From JANSWO01 sp964351875 (GTDB lineage: Bacteria; Pseudomonadota; Gammaproteobacteria; Pseudomonadales; Azotimanducaceae): a stretch of 8,861 bases of DNA. The stretch lies in assembly GCA_964351875.1 (NCBI GenBank), contig CAYGQC010000160.1:1-8861 (forward strand), read 5' to 3'. Under the pieces are notes generated by a model. The model was not told the DNA's origin. It made no database searches and saw nothing but the letters and a program-made list of their open reading frames with translations. Shown in pieces: positions 1-6,000 of the stretch; within the stretch, counting starts at the first letter, position 1, and each line of letters starts with the position of its first letter. The position numbers and the translations under genes were made by a program.

Positions 1-688
1 TCTCAACGAAGTCGGAGCCTGAAATCGAGAAGAACGGTACCCGAGCCTCACCAGCGATCGCCTTGGCCAGCAGCGTTTTGCCGGTACCAGGCTGGCCAAC
101 CATCAATACGCCCCGTGGAATCTTTCCACCCAAGCGCTGAAACTTGCCGGGATCGCGCAGAAACTCGACAAGTTCCCCGACTTCTTCTTTCGCCTCATCG
201 ACGCCCGCGACGTCAGCAAAGGTGGTCTTGATCTGATCTTCGGACAGGAGCTTCGCCTTGCTCTTACCGAATGCCATCGGGCCGCCTTTGCCACCACCGC
301 CACCCTGCATCTGGCGCATGAACAACATAAACACCGCGATGATGATGAGAATCGGGAACGTCGCCAGCAGTAGCTGGCCCCAGAAACTCTCCTTCTCAGG
401 AGCAATACCCTCAAAGGTCACATTGTTCGACTCAAGATCGTCGATCAGCTTGGGGTCTTCTGCTGGCGGGCGCACGACCTGAAATGTCGAGCTATCGTTG
501 CGCAGCTCACCGTAAATGTAGTCAGGGCCGATACGAACATTAGCCACTTCACCCTGGTTCACCTTGTCGATGAAGGCCGAATAGGCGAGCGTGCTCGGCT
601 CGGGCCGAGGCGAGAAATTGTTGAATACCGTGATCAGCACCGCCGCGATGACCAGCCACAGTAGTAGATTTTTACCCATATCGTTCAA
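1..688 (-). CDS. ftsH: ATP-dependent zinc metalloprotease FtsH, N-terminal part (cut by window edge)
   Basis: FtsH is a hexameric inner-membrane AAA+ protease that pulls out and degrades misfolded membrane proteins and short-lived regulators. Only 229 residues of an expected ~640 are present; the reading frame runs off the left edge, so the second region of homology and the HEXXH zinc site are not visible. Visible in order: a first membrane segment (about residues 8-25, LLLWLVIAAVLITVF), a periplasmic domain (about 27-100), a second membrane segment (about 104-126), the MRQMQ-glycine-rich linker (124-134), the LLSEDQIKTTFADVAG entry to the AAA domain, and Walker A GQPGTGKT (198-205), with Gln at the position that is Pro in E. 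coli. Start: the first ATG (679) has no Shine-Dalgarno at normal spacing, whereas TTG at 688 lies 8 nt from GAGG and gives Met-Asn-Asp-Met-Gly-Lys-Asn. An in-frame TAA lies further upstream. Probably co-transcribed with rlmE, 117 nt upstream. Confidence 0.96.
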   Translation of the reverse strand, partial: MNDMGKNLLLWLVIAAVLITVFNNFSPRPEPSTLAYSAFIDKVNQGEVANVRIGPDYIYGELRNDSSTFQVVRPPAEDPKLIDDLESNNVTFEGIAPEKESFWGQLLLATFPILIIIAVFMLFMRQMQGGGGGKGGPMAFGKSKAKLLSEDQIKTTFADVAGVDEAKEEVGELVEFLRDPGKFQRLGGKIPRGVLMVGQPGTGKTLLAKAIAGEARVPFFSISGSDFVE

Positions 689-696
689 CAGCTTAG

Positions 697-700
697 CCTC
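697..700 (-). promoter_or_regulatory. Shine-Dalgarno that favours the TTG start of ftsH
   Basis: On the minus strand GAGG is followed by 8 nt and then TTG (688). The ATG at 679 would be 17 nt from it, too far for normal initiation. This is sequence-based inference; the two starts differ by only three residues. Confidence 0.5.
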
Positions 701-716
701 AGTTTAGAGTCTCTGC

Positions 717-750
717 GCCGGCCCAGATATACCCCATATCCTACGCCGGC
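717..750. other. Nested dyad in the rlmE-ftsH gap
   Basis: GCCGGC (717-722) and GCCGGC (745-750) enclose GATAT (726-730) and ATATC (736-740) around a 5-nt centre, with a 3x4 internal loop. No T-run follows on the minus strand, so it is not a standard terminator. It could be a transcript hairpin (a processing or stability element between rlmE and ftsH) or an operator. No convincing sigma-70 promoter or sigma-32 box was found in 689-805. Confidence 0.4.
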
Positions 751-805
751 CGCGACGGCCCAAGACGCGTGCGCGCGCCACTGAGCCAATTTAACAATTC
801 TTACC

Positions 806-1450
806 CTACACGACGTCGTGAATGGGCGGCAGTGAAGAATACTCAATCCCGACCGCGAACACTTCTCGGGATTCTGCGCGAGATGACTTCGGTTTCATCA
901 TCGCCAGCCTGCCAAATATCTTCCTGGTGTCCGCCACCCAGGCATCAAAACCGTCGCCGTGGAACATTTTGACCACAATGGAGCCGCCAGGTTTCAACCA
1001 TCGACTCGCGGCATCTACTGCGAGATCTGCCAGATTCATGGCTTCAGCCTGATCTCGAACCCGGATACCACTGATGTTGGGGGCCATGTCCGATAACACA
1101 AGGTCGACCTGGCAACCCTCCAGCGCTTGCGTGATCTCGGCATCCATCTCATCGTTGCCGTACTCGCCCTCAAGCAACACGACATTCCCAGGCGCTGATA
1201 TCGGCCGGGGATCCACAGCGACCAGCAAGCCGTTGTCCAGCCGTTCCGCTGCATATCGGCTCCAGCCTCCCGGCGCAGCACCCAACTCCAGAATGCGCAT
1301 ACCTGGTTTGATCAGCTGGAAGCGAGCGTCAATTTCTTCGAGTTTGAAGTGCGCCCGAGAGCCTAGACCGTCCGATGCCGCCTTTTTGGCAAAGCTGTCC
1401 TTGCGCTGCCGTTCGAGCCAGCGCTGGGAGGATTTGCTACGCTTCGCCAT
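806..1450 (-). CDS. rlmE: 23S rRNA (uridine(2552)-2'-O)-methyltransferase RlmE (FtsJ/RrmJ)
   Basis: RlmE methylates the 2'-OH of U2552 in the peptidyl-transferase A loop of 23S rRNA using S-adenosylmethionine, late in 50S assembly. The protein has 214 residues, close to the E. coli enzyme (209). The SAM-binding motif ELGAAPGGW lies at 55-63, with an acidic residue in VAVD (Asp80). The catalytic K-D-K-E tetrad is complete: Lys36 in HFKLEE, Asp121 in LSDMAPN, Lys161 in VVKMF, Glu196 in ESREV. The start is the ATG at 1450: AGGAGG lies 7 nt from it but only 1 nt from the alternative ATG at 1456. It precedes ftsH on the same strand, the conserved heat-shock pair in enterobacteria. It diverges from yhbY with an 88-nt spacer. 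Confidence 0.97.
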   Translation of the reverse strand: MAKRSKSSQRWLERQRKDSFAKKAASDGLGSRAHFKLEEIDARFQLIKPGMRILELGAAPGGWSRYAAERLDNGLLVAVDPRPISAPGNVVLLEGEYGNDEMDAEITQALEGCQVDLVLSDMAPNISGIRVRDQAEAMNLADLAVDAASRWLKPGGSIVVKMFHGDGFDAWVADTRKIFGRLAMMKPKSSRAESREVFAVGIEYSSLPPIHDVV

Positions 1451-1457
1451 TGCCATA

Positions 1458-1463
1458 CCTCCT
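1458..1463 (-). promoter_or_regulatory. Ribosome binding site of rlmE (decides the start)
   Basis: A perfect AGGAGG on the minus strand sits 7 nt before the ATG at 1450 and only 1 nt before the upstream in-frame ATG at 1456. The downstream ATG is therefore the likely start, giving Met-Ala-Lys-Arg-Ser. Confidence 0.8.
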
Positions 1464-1465
1464 GG

Positions 1466-1504
1466 TAGTTACTAGCCAACTAATAGTAGTTACCAGCCAA
1501 TTAA
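1466..1504. repeat. 18-bp direct repeat at 21-bp spacing between rlmE and yhbY
   Basis: TAGTTACTAGCCAACTAA (1466-1483) and TAGTTACCAGCCAATTAA (1487-1504) match at 16 of 18 positions, start to start 21 bp, i.e. two helical turns. The pair fills most of the divergent spacer and abuts the rlmE ribosome binding site. It could be paired sites for a DNA-binding protein or a recent short tandem duplication. No clear -35/-10 pair could be assigned to either gene here. Confidence 0.75.
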
Positions 1505-1520
1505 CGTCGTCATTACGACG
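1505..1520. other. Short inverted repeat upstream of yhbY
   Basis: CGTCGT (1505-1510) and ACGACG (1515-1520) form a perfect 6-bp dyad around CATT. It lies 18 nt before the yhbY start and directly after the 18-bp repeat pair. It could be a small 5'-UTR hairpin or an operator half; the role is unknown. Confidence 0.45.
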
Positions 1521-1538
1521 CACAGGGACACTCGCCGC

Positions 1539-1847
1539 ATGCTCGCCGCCAAAGAAAAGCGTGAACTTCGCCAGATCGCTCACCACTTGCAGGTCATTGT
1601 GACTGTTGGCGACGCTGGCGTCAGCGACGGAGTACGCGCCGAGACGGAGCGAGCGCTGACCGACCACGAGCTGATCAAGATGAGAATCAACGTCGGTGAG
1701 CGCGACGAGCGTCGCCAGCTAGCCGCCGAGCTAGCTGAATCAGTCAACGCCGAAGTGGTACACAATATCGGCAAAGTGTTTGTGCTGTTTCGCGAGAATC
1801 CGAAACCCAATCCGCTGCTGTCTAACCGGGCGAGGTTTGCGAAGTAG
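1539..1847 (+). CDS. yhbY: Ribosome assembly RNA-binding protein YhbY (CRM domain)
   Basis: YhbY is a small CRM (CRS1-YhbY) domain protein that associates with pre-50S particles. The family has an IF3-C-like fold and binds structured RNA. The 102 residues (E. coli 97) align over the full length: an N-terminal basic helix (KEKRELRQIAHHL, 5-17), the family loop GDAGVSDGV at about 24-32, which replaces E. coli GSNGLTEGV, then HELIKMRI and the C-terminal IGKVFVLFR strand. The C-terminal tail is somewhat longer and basic. The start has a moderate AGGGA 10 nt upstream. It is the only plus-strand gene, divergent from rlmE and convergent with greA; this orientation is conserved in gammaproteobacteria. 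Two hairpins follow the stop codon. Confidence 0.95.
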   Translation: MLAAKEKRELRQIAHHLQVIVTVGDAGVSDGVRAETERALTDHELIKMRINVGERDERRQLAAELAESVNAEVVHNIGKVFVLFRENPKPNPLLSNRARFAK

Positions 1848-1872
1848 CTTGTTTAACGCAAGTTAAACAAGC
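1847..1872 (+). terminator. Perfect 11-bp hairpin with GCAA tetraloop at the yhbY stop
   Basis: GCTTGTTTAAC (1847-1857) pairs perfectly with GTTAAACAAGC (1862-1872) around GCAA, a GNRA-type tetraloop. The first base of the stem is the last base of the yhbY TAG stop. No T-run follows, so it is not a textbook intrinsic terminator; it may act as a 3'-end stabiliser or with rho. It is followed at once by the palindrome GCCGCGGC (1871-1878). Confidence 0.6.
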
Positions 1873-1880
1873 CGCGGCAG

Positions 1881-1899
1881 TTGTTTGCAACGCAAACAA
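1881..1899 (+). terminator. Second hairpin downstream of yhbY, related to the first
   Basis: TTGTTTGC (1881-1888) pairs with GCAAACAA (1892-1899) around AAC. It shares TTGTTT, AACGCAA and AAACAA with the preceding hairpin, so the two look like copies of one element. No T-run follows. The role is inferred only from position (3' end of yhbY, before a convergent unit). Confidence 0.5.
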
Positions 1900-1927
1900 T
1901 GAGAGCGAAGCTACTAGCTGTCATCAC

Positions 1928-1970
1928 CAGACTGCCGCGCTTCGGCTGCGCCTGCGCTCGCTGTGATGGC
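1928..1970 (+). repeat. 43-bp interspersed repeat, copy 1
   Basis: Aligns without gaps to the copy at 2252-2294 at 36 of 43 positions. It shares AGACTGCCGC at the left and the core CGGCTGCGCCTGCGCTCGC, with a right end GTGATGG in place of GTGACGG. Confidence 0.75.
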
Positions 1971-1976
1971 AAGAAA

Positions 1977-2080
1977 CCCCGTCATTGCGTATTCGCTTGT
2001 CGCGAAGCGGCGAGCATCCGGCAGCGCATACGCGAAGCCACATGCGCGAGAGGAGCCAACGGCCGACTGCGGCAATCTCC
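1977..2080 (-). repeat. Degenerate inverted copy of the interspersed repeat
   Basis: Read on the minus strand it opens with GGAGATTGCCGCAGTC (2065-2080) and closes with CGCAATGACGGGG (1977-1989). These are the left and right ends of the repeat unit, but about 75 nt of unrelated or diverged sequence lies between them instead of the usual short core. It may be an expanded or interrupted copy. Confidence 0.45.
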
Positions 2081-2106
2081 TGATATTTGCATGAGAACAT
2101 CCGACG

Positions 2107-2149
2107 GAGATCGCCACACTCGCCCTGCGGGCTCGTTCGCGATGACGGG
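2107..2149 (+). repeat. 43-bp interspersed repeat, copy with GCCCTGCGGGC core
   Basis: It starts GAGATCGCCACACTCG and ends CGCGATGACGGG. The centre GCCC-TGC-GGGC (2122-2132) is a perfect small hairpin. The closest relative in the window is the inverted copy at 8568-8610 (37 of 43 over the shared 43-bp overlap starting one base earlier). Confidence 0.75.
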
Positions 2150-2160
2150 GTAAAAAATTA

Positions 2161-2184
2161 CCGGCCTCGTTCGCGGTTACGGGG
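2161..2184 (+). repeat. Partial repeat (right half only)
   Basis: Starts CCGGCCTCGTTCGCGG and ends TTACGGGG. It matches the right half of the adjacent copy at 2107-2149 with a few changes and lacks the left GAGA end. Confidence 0.5.
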
Positions 2185-2190
2185 AATTTC

Positions 2191-2233
2191 GAGACTGCCG
2201 CACTCCGGATGCGCCTGCGCTCGCAGTGACGGG
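2191..2233 (+). repeat. 43-bp interspersed repeat, near-identical pair member A
   Basis: Identical to the copy at 2252-2294 except at two positions (13 and 19). The left end is GAGACTGCCGCA, the core TGCGCCTGCGCTCGCA, the right end GTGACGGG. ACTGC near the left and GCAGT near the right give weak dyad symmetry. Confidence 0.85.
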
Positions 2234-2251
2234 TACTTAGGCCCTCGGTAT

Positions 2252-2294
2252 GAGACTGCCGCAATCCGGCTGCGCCTGCGCTCGCAGTGACGGG
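2252..2294 (+). repeat. 43-bp interspersed repeat, near-identical pair member B
   Basis: Matches the copy at 2191-2233 at 41 of 43 positions and is placed 61 bp downstream of it. It lies just 32 nt past the greA stop, so read-through from greA would enter it in the inverse orientation. Confidence 0.85.
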
Positions 2295-2326
2295 AAGAAA
2301 CAAGCAGCGGCAAACTTGGCCGGGCA

Positions 2327-2809
2327 CTACCCCTCGGCAATGTGCTCCACCTTTTCGATCTCGTACTCTGCATCCCCACCAGGCGTTTCAACGTTCACAA
2401 CGTCGCCCTCACTCTTGCCGACCAGCGCACGAGCGAGCGGTGACATCACGGATATCTTGCCGATTTTGATGTCCGCTTCGTCTTCGCCAACAATGCGGAA
2501 CCGGCGTTCGGTGCCTTCGTCGCAGTCGATCAGCGTTATTGTCGCACCGAACACCACTTTGCCTGTGTGAGCGATTTTGCTGACATCAATCACCTGCGCA
2601 TCTGCGAGCCTGCTTTCGATTTCGCGAACGCGCGCCTCGCTCATACCCTGCTGATCCTTGGCGGCGTGATACTCGGCGTTCTCCTTCAGATCGCCATGCT
2701 CCCGGGCTACGCCGATCGCTTTGCTGATTTCGGGACGCACGACGCGCTTTAGATGTTCGAGTTCGTCGCGCAGCGCCTTGGCGCCTTCAACAGTCATTGG
2801 ATTCGGCAT
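2327..2809 (-). CDS. greA: Transcription elongation factor GreA
   Basis: GreA enters the secondary channel of RNA polymerase and stimulates cleavage of the extruded 3' RNA end in backtracked complexes. The 160 residues match the family's usual ~158. The N-terminal coiled coil spans about 10-75, and its tip carries EHGDLKENAEYHAA with the two acidic tip residues Asp40 and Glu43 that hold the catalytic magnesium. The C-terminal FKBP-like domain begins near 84 and contains VGEDEAD, ISVMSPLARALVGK and TPGG. The start at 2809 is chosen because AGGTGA lies 7 nt upstream and the protein then begins MPNPMTVEGAK like E. coli MQAIPMTLRGAE. It lies 228 nt after carB on the same strand, so it may be read from the car operon, from its own promoter, or both. 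Confidence 0.97.
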   Translation of the reverse strand: MPNPMTVEGAKALRDELEHLKRVVRPEISKAIGVAREHGDLKENAEYHAAKDQQGMSEARVREIESRLADAQVIDVSKIAHTGKVVFGATITLIDCDEGTERRFRIVGEDEADIKIGKISVMSPLARALVGKSEGDVVNVETPGGDAEYEIEKVEHIAEG

Positions 2810-2816
2810 AGCAATA

Positions 2817-2822
2817 TCACCT
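2817..2822 (-). promoter_or_regulatory. Ribosome binding site of greA (decides the start)
   Basis: AGGTGA on the minus strand lies 7 nt before the ATG at 2809. The longer frame that opens at an ATG at 2851 has no such site and would add 14 residues absent from GreA proteins. Confidence 0.75.
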
Positions 2823-2832
2823 GCGCATCTAT

Positions 2833-2862
2833 TAGCGTCATGTAGCGTCATGTAGCGTCATG
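2833..2862. repeat. Three perfect 10-bp tandem repeats just upstream of greA
   Basis: TAGCGTCATG occurs three times without gaps at 2833, 2843 and 2853 (CATGACGCTA on the coding strand). The period is close to one helical turn. The array sits 24-53 nt before the greA start, in the leader or promoter. Each copy carries an ATG, one of them in frame with greA but without a ribosome binding site. It may be an operator array or slippage-generated sequence. Confidence 0.9.
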
Positions 2863-2953
2863 TTCGCGCTCAAATCTGAGCAACGGTCAGCAAAACTGTT
2901 ATCGCTTCATTTGCCATGCAATCGATCGCGATACTGAAGCGTTTGAGTTGGTA

Positions 2954-2980
2954 GCAGCGCCAGCCAAATGCCGGCGCCGC
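2954..2980. other. GC-rich hairpin between carB and greA
   Basis: GCAGCGCC (2954-2961) and GGCGCCGC (2973-2980) can form an 8-bp stem with one G-U pair on the minus-strand transcript, with an 11-nt loop. No T-run follows it in the greA direction, so termination would be weak. It may lower read-through from carB or protect the 3' end of the car message. Confidence 0.45.
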
Positions 2981-2981
2981 A

Positions 2982-3018
2982 ATTGTCGAGGTTAGATCAC
3001 AGCAGAGATTTCGACAAT
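2982..3018. other. 8-bp perfect inverted repeat after carB
   Basis: ATTGTCGA (2982-2989) and TCGACAAT (3011-3018) are exact reverse complements, 21 nt apart, about 20 nt beyond the carB stop. Together with the adjacent GC-rich hairpin this makes two consecutive dyads in the carB-greA spacer. It could be a transcript hairpin or a protein-binding site. Confidence 0.45.
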
Positions 3019-3037
3019 CAATCGGAGTCCCTACCCA

Positions 3038-6000
3038 CTACGGCAGCGCTGCGTGAAGATCCTGCAGACGATGAACGTTCTCTCCGGCACCAAAGCGGAT
3101 GGCCATGCAGAACGCCTCGCCACCCGTCAATGTCGTGGTGTAGCAAACCTTGTTCTGCAACGCCAAGCGTCTCAGTACTGCTGAATCGGCAATCGCCTGC
3201 GCACCCTCGGTGGTGTTGACGATCAGATCCACCTTCTCGTTCTTGAGCATGTCCGAAATGTCGGGCCTGCCTTCGCCGACTTTATCGATCACCTCAACCT
3301 CGAGACCGGCAGCCTTCAAGGCACGCGCGGTGCCGCGAGTGGCCACCAGCGTAAACCCGAGCTCGAGCAGGTCGCGCCCAACCGGCACGATGCCCTGCTT
3401 ATCCGAGGTCTTTACCGACAGGAACGCACGGCCACCAGATGGCAATACGTCACCTGCTGCCAAAGATGCCTTGCTGAAGGCTTCCGCAAAACTTGCACCA
3501 ACCCCCATGACTTCACCGGTCGACTTCATCTCCGGACCGAGAATGGGGTCTACTCCCTGGAACTTGGCGAACGGGAAGACGGATTCTTTCACACAGACAT
3601 AATTAGGAATGATCTCTTGCGTGAAATTCTGCGACGCCAGCGACTGCCCGGCCATACAGCGAGCGGCGATCTTCGCCAGCGAGACCCCTATGCACTTGGA
3701 CACGAAAGGTACGGTCCGAGACGCGCGCGGATTCACCTCCAGTACAAAGATCTCATCGTCCTGCACCGCAAGCTGCACATTCATCAGGCCAATCACGCCG
3801 AGCTCTTTGCCCATCGCGATAACCTGCTCGCGAATTTTCTGCTGGATGCCCTGATCAAGGCGATAGGGCGGCAGTGAACAGGCTGAGTCTCCGGAGTGAA
3901 CGCCGGCCTCTTCAATGTGCTGCATGATCGCCCCAATCACGACCTGATCACCATCGCAAACCGCATCAACATCAACTTCAACCGCCTTATCCAGAAAGCG
4001 ATCGAGCAATACGGGTGACTCGTTGGACACATCGACCGCGTTTTGCAGATAACGCGTCAGTTCTTCATCGGTGTGCACGACTTCCATGGCCCGACCACCG
4101 AGCACGTAGGAAGGGCGAACGACCAGCGGGTAGCCAATCTCACTTGCCGCAGCAATACCCTGCGCCGCGGTACCCACAGTGCGATTGTCCGGTTGCCGTA
4201 ACTTCAGCTTGTGTAGCATCGCCTGGAAACGTTCACGATCTTCCGCCCGGTCGATCGCCTCGGCGCCCGTGCCGAGAATCGGTACACCCAGAGCCTCAAG
4301 ATGACCAACCAGCTTCAGCGGCGTCTGGCCGCCAAACTGCACGATCACGCCTTTAGGCTTCTCAATGTCGACAATGGCCATCACGTCTTCGAGCGTTACA
4401 GGCTCAAAGTACAGCCGATCAGAGGTGTCGTAGTCTGTGGACACCGTCTCCGGGTTGCAGTTGACCATGATAGTTTCATAGCCGTCTTCGCGCATCGCGA
4501 GCGCGGCGTGAACGCAGCAGTAGTCAAACTCGATACCCTGGCCGATGCGATTAGGCCCGCCACCGAGCACCATGATCTTTTCGCGGTCGCTTGGATCCGC
4601 CTCGCAAAACTCTTCGTATGTTGAATACAGGTAGGCGGTTGCTGAAGAGAATTCAGCAGCGCAGGTATCGACGCGCTTGTAGACGGGCGTTACGCCCAGC
4701 TTCTTGCGGTGGCCTGTGACTTCAGCCTCTGTGACTTCGAGGATCGCGGCCAGCCGAGCGTCCGCGAAGCCGTCGCGCTTGAGTCTGCGCATCGCTGGCT
4801 CGTCGAGATCAGACAGAGAGCCTTTGGCGACTTCGGCTTCAGCCAGCATCAGGTCTTCGATGGTGGCGAGGAACCAGGGATCAATCGAGGTGAGTTCGTG
4901 TACCTCTTCCAGCGTCTTACCGTAGCGGAAAGCATCAGCCACGTACCAGATGCGCTCGGGGCCTGTGCTGCGCAACTCACGGTTGAGCTTCGCCTGCGGG
5001 TTCTTGTCCGGATCGATCAGGGGGTCGAAACCTGATTTACCCGTTTCCAGCCCACGCAACGCTTTCTGCAGCGATTCGGCAAAGGTGCGGCCAATCGCCA
5101 TCACCTCACCAACGGATTTCATCTGGGTGGTCAACACCGCTTCTGCCTGCTCGAATTTCTCGAACGTGAAACGTGGAATCTTGGTCACAACATAGTCGAT
5201 GCTCGGCTCGAACGATGCGGGCGTCACGCCCGTGATGTCGTTCATCAGCTCATCGAGGGTGTAGCCGACGGCCAATTTGGCCGCGACTTTTGCAATCGGA
5301 AAACCCGTCGCTTTCGATGCCAGCGCTGACGATCGAGACACTCGCGGATTCATCTCAATGACCACCATGCGGCCATCAGCCGGATCGATGGCGAACTGCA
5401 CGTTGGAGCCGCCAGTCTCAACGCCGATTTCTCTGAGTACCGCGATCGAGGCGTTACGAAGAATCTGGTATTCCTTGTCCGTCAGCGTCTGCGCCGGCGC
5501 GACGGTAATGCTGTCGCCGGTATGCACGCCCATCGGGTCAAAGTTCTCGATGCAGCAGATGATGATGCAGTTATCCAGCTTGTCCCGGACGACTTCCATT
5601 TCAAACTCTTTCCAACCGAGCAGCGACTCATCGATGAGAAGCTCACTGGTCGGGGAAAGATCCAGACCGCGCGTGCAGATCTCGACGAATTCTTCGTGGT
5701 TATAGGCAATACCACCGCCGCTGCCACCCAGCGTGAAGGAAGGGCGTATGACGCAGGGGTAACCAAGCTGAACCTGCACCTGAAGTGCTTCTTCCAGACT
5801 GTGCGCGATCGCCGAACGAGGCGTCTCGAGCCCGATGCGTTTCATCGCGCGGTCGAACCGCTCCCGGTCTTCCGCTTTGTCGATCGCATCCTGGCTTGCG
5901 CCGATCAGCTCGACATCGAATCGTTCGAGCACGCCTTCGCGAACCAGATCGAGCGCGCAGTTGAGCGCAGTCTGACCACCCATGGTCGGCAGCAGCGCAT

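Larger units (their letters stand above)
1900..2326. other. Gene-free repeat region between yhbY and greA
   Basis: About 430 nt between the convergent 3' ends of yhbY and greA contain no credible gene. Most of it is made of full, degenerate or partial copies of a 43-bp GC-rich repeat, listed separately. Open frames here translate to arginine-rich peptides of the RHCERRR type that arise from the repeat itself. Confidence 0.8.

Noticed and set aside
1881..1899. PurR-type operator suggested by ACGCAAAC
   Set aside because: The half-sites are in the opposite order (GTTTGC then GCAAAC) to a PurR palindrome, and the site lies at the 3' end of yhbY rather than at a promoter.
1914..2327. 137-codon open frame on the minus strand between yhbY and greA
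   Set aside because: It is a translation of the 43-bp repeats (RHCERRR-type peptides repeated), typical of spurious genes called in intergenic repeats.
2810..2851. Longer GreA from an upstream in-frame ATG
   Set aside because: The extension of 14 residues comes from the 10-bp repeat, lacks a ribosome binding site and is absent from the family, whereas the ATG at 2809 has AGGTGA at 7 nt.
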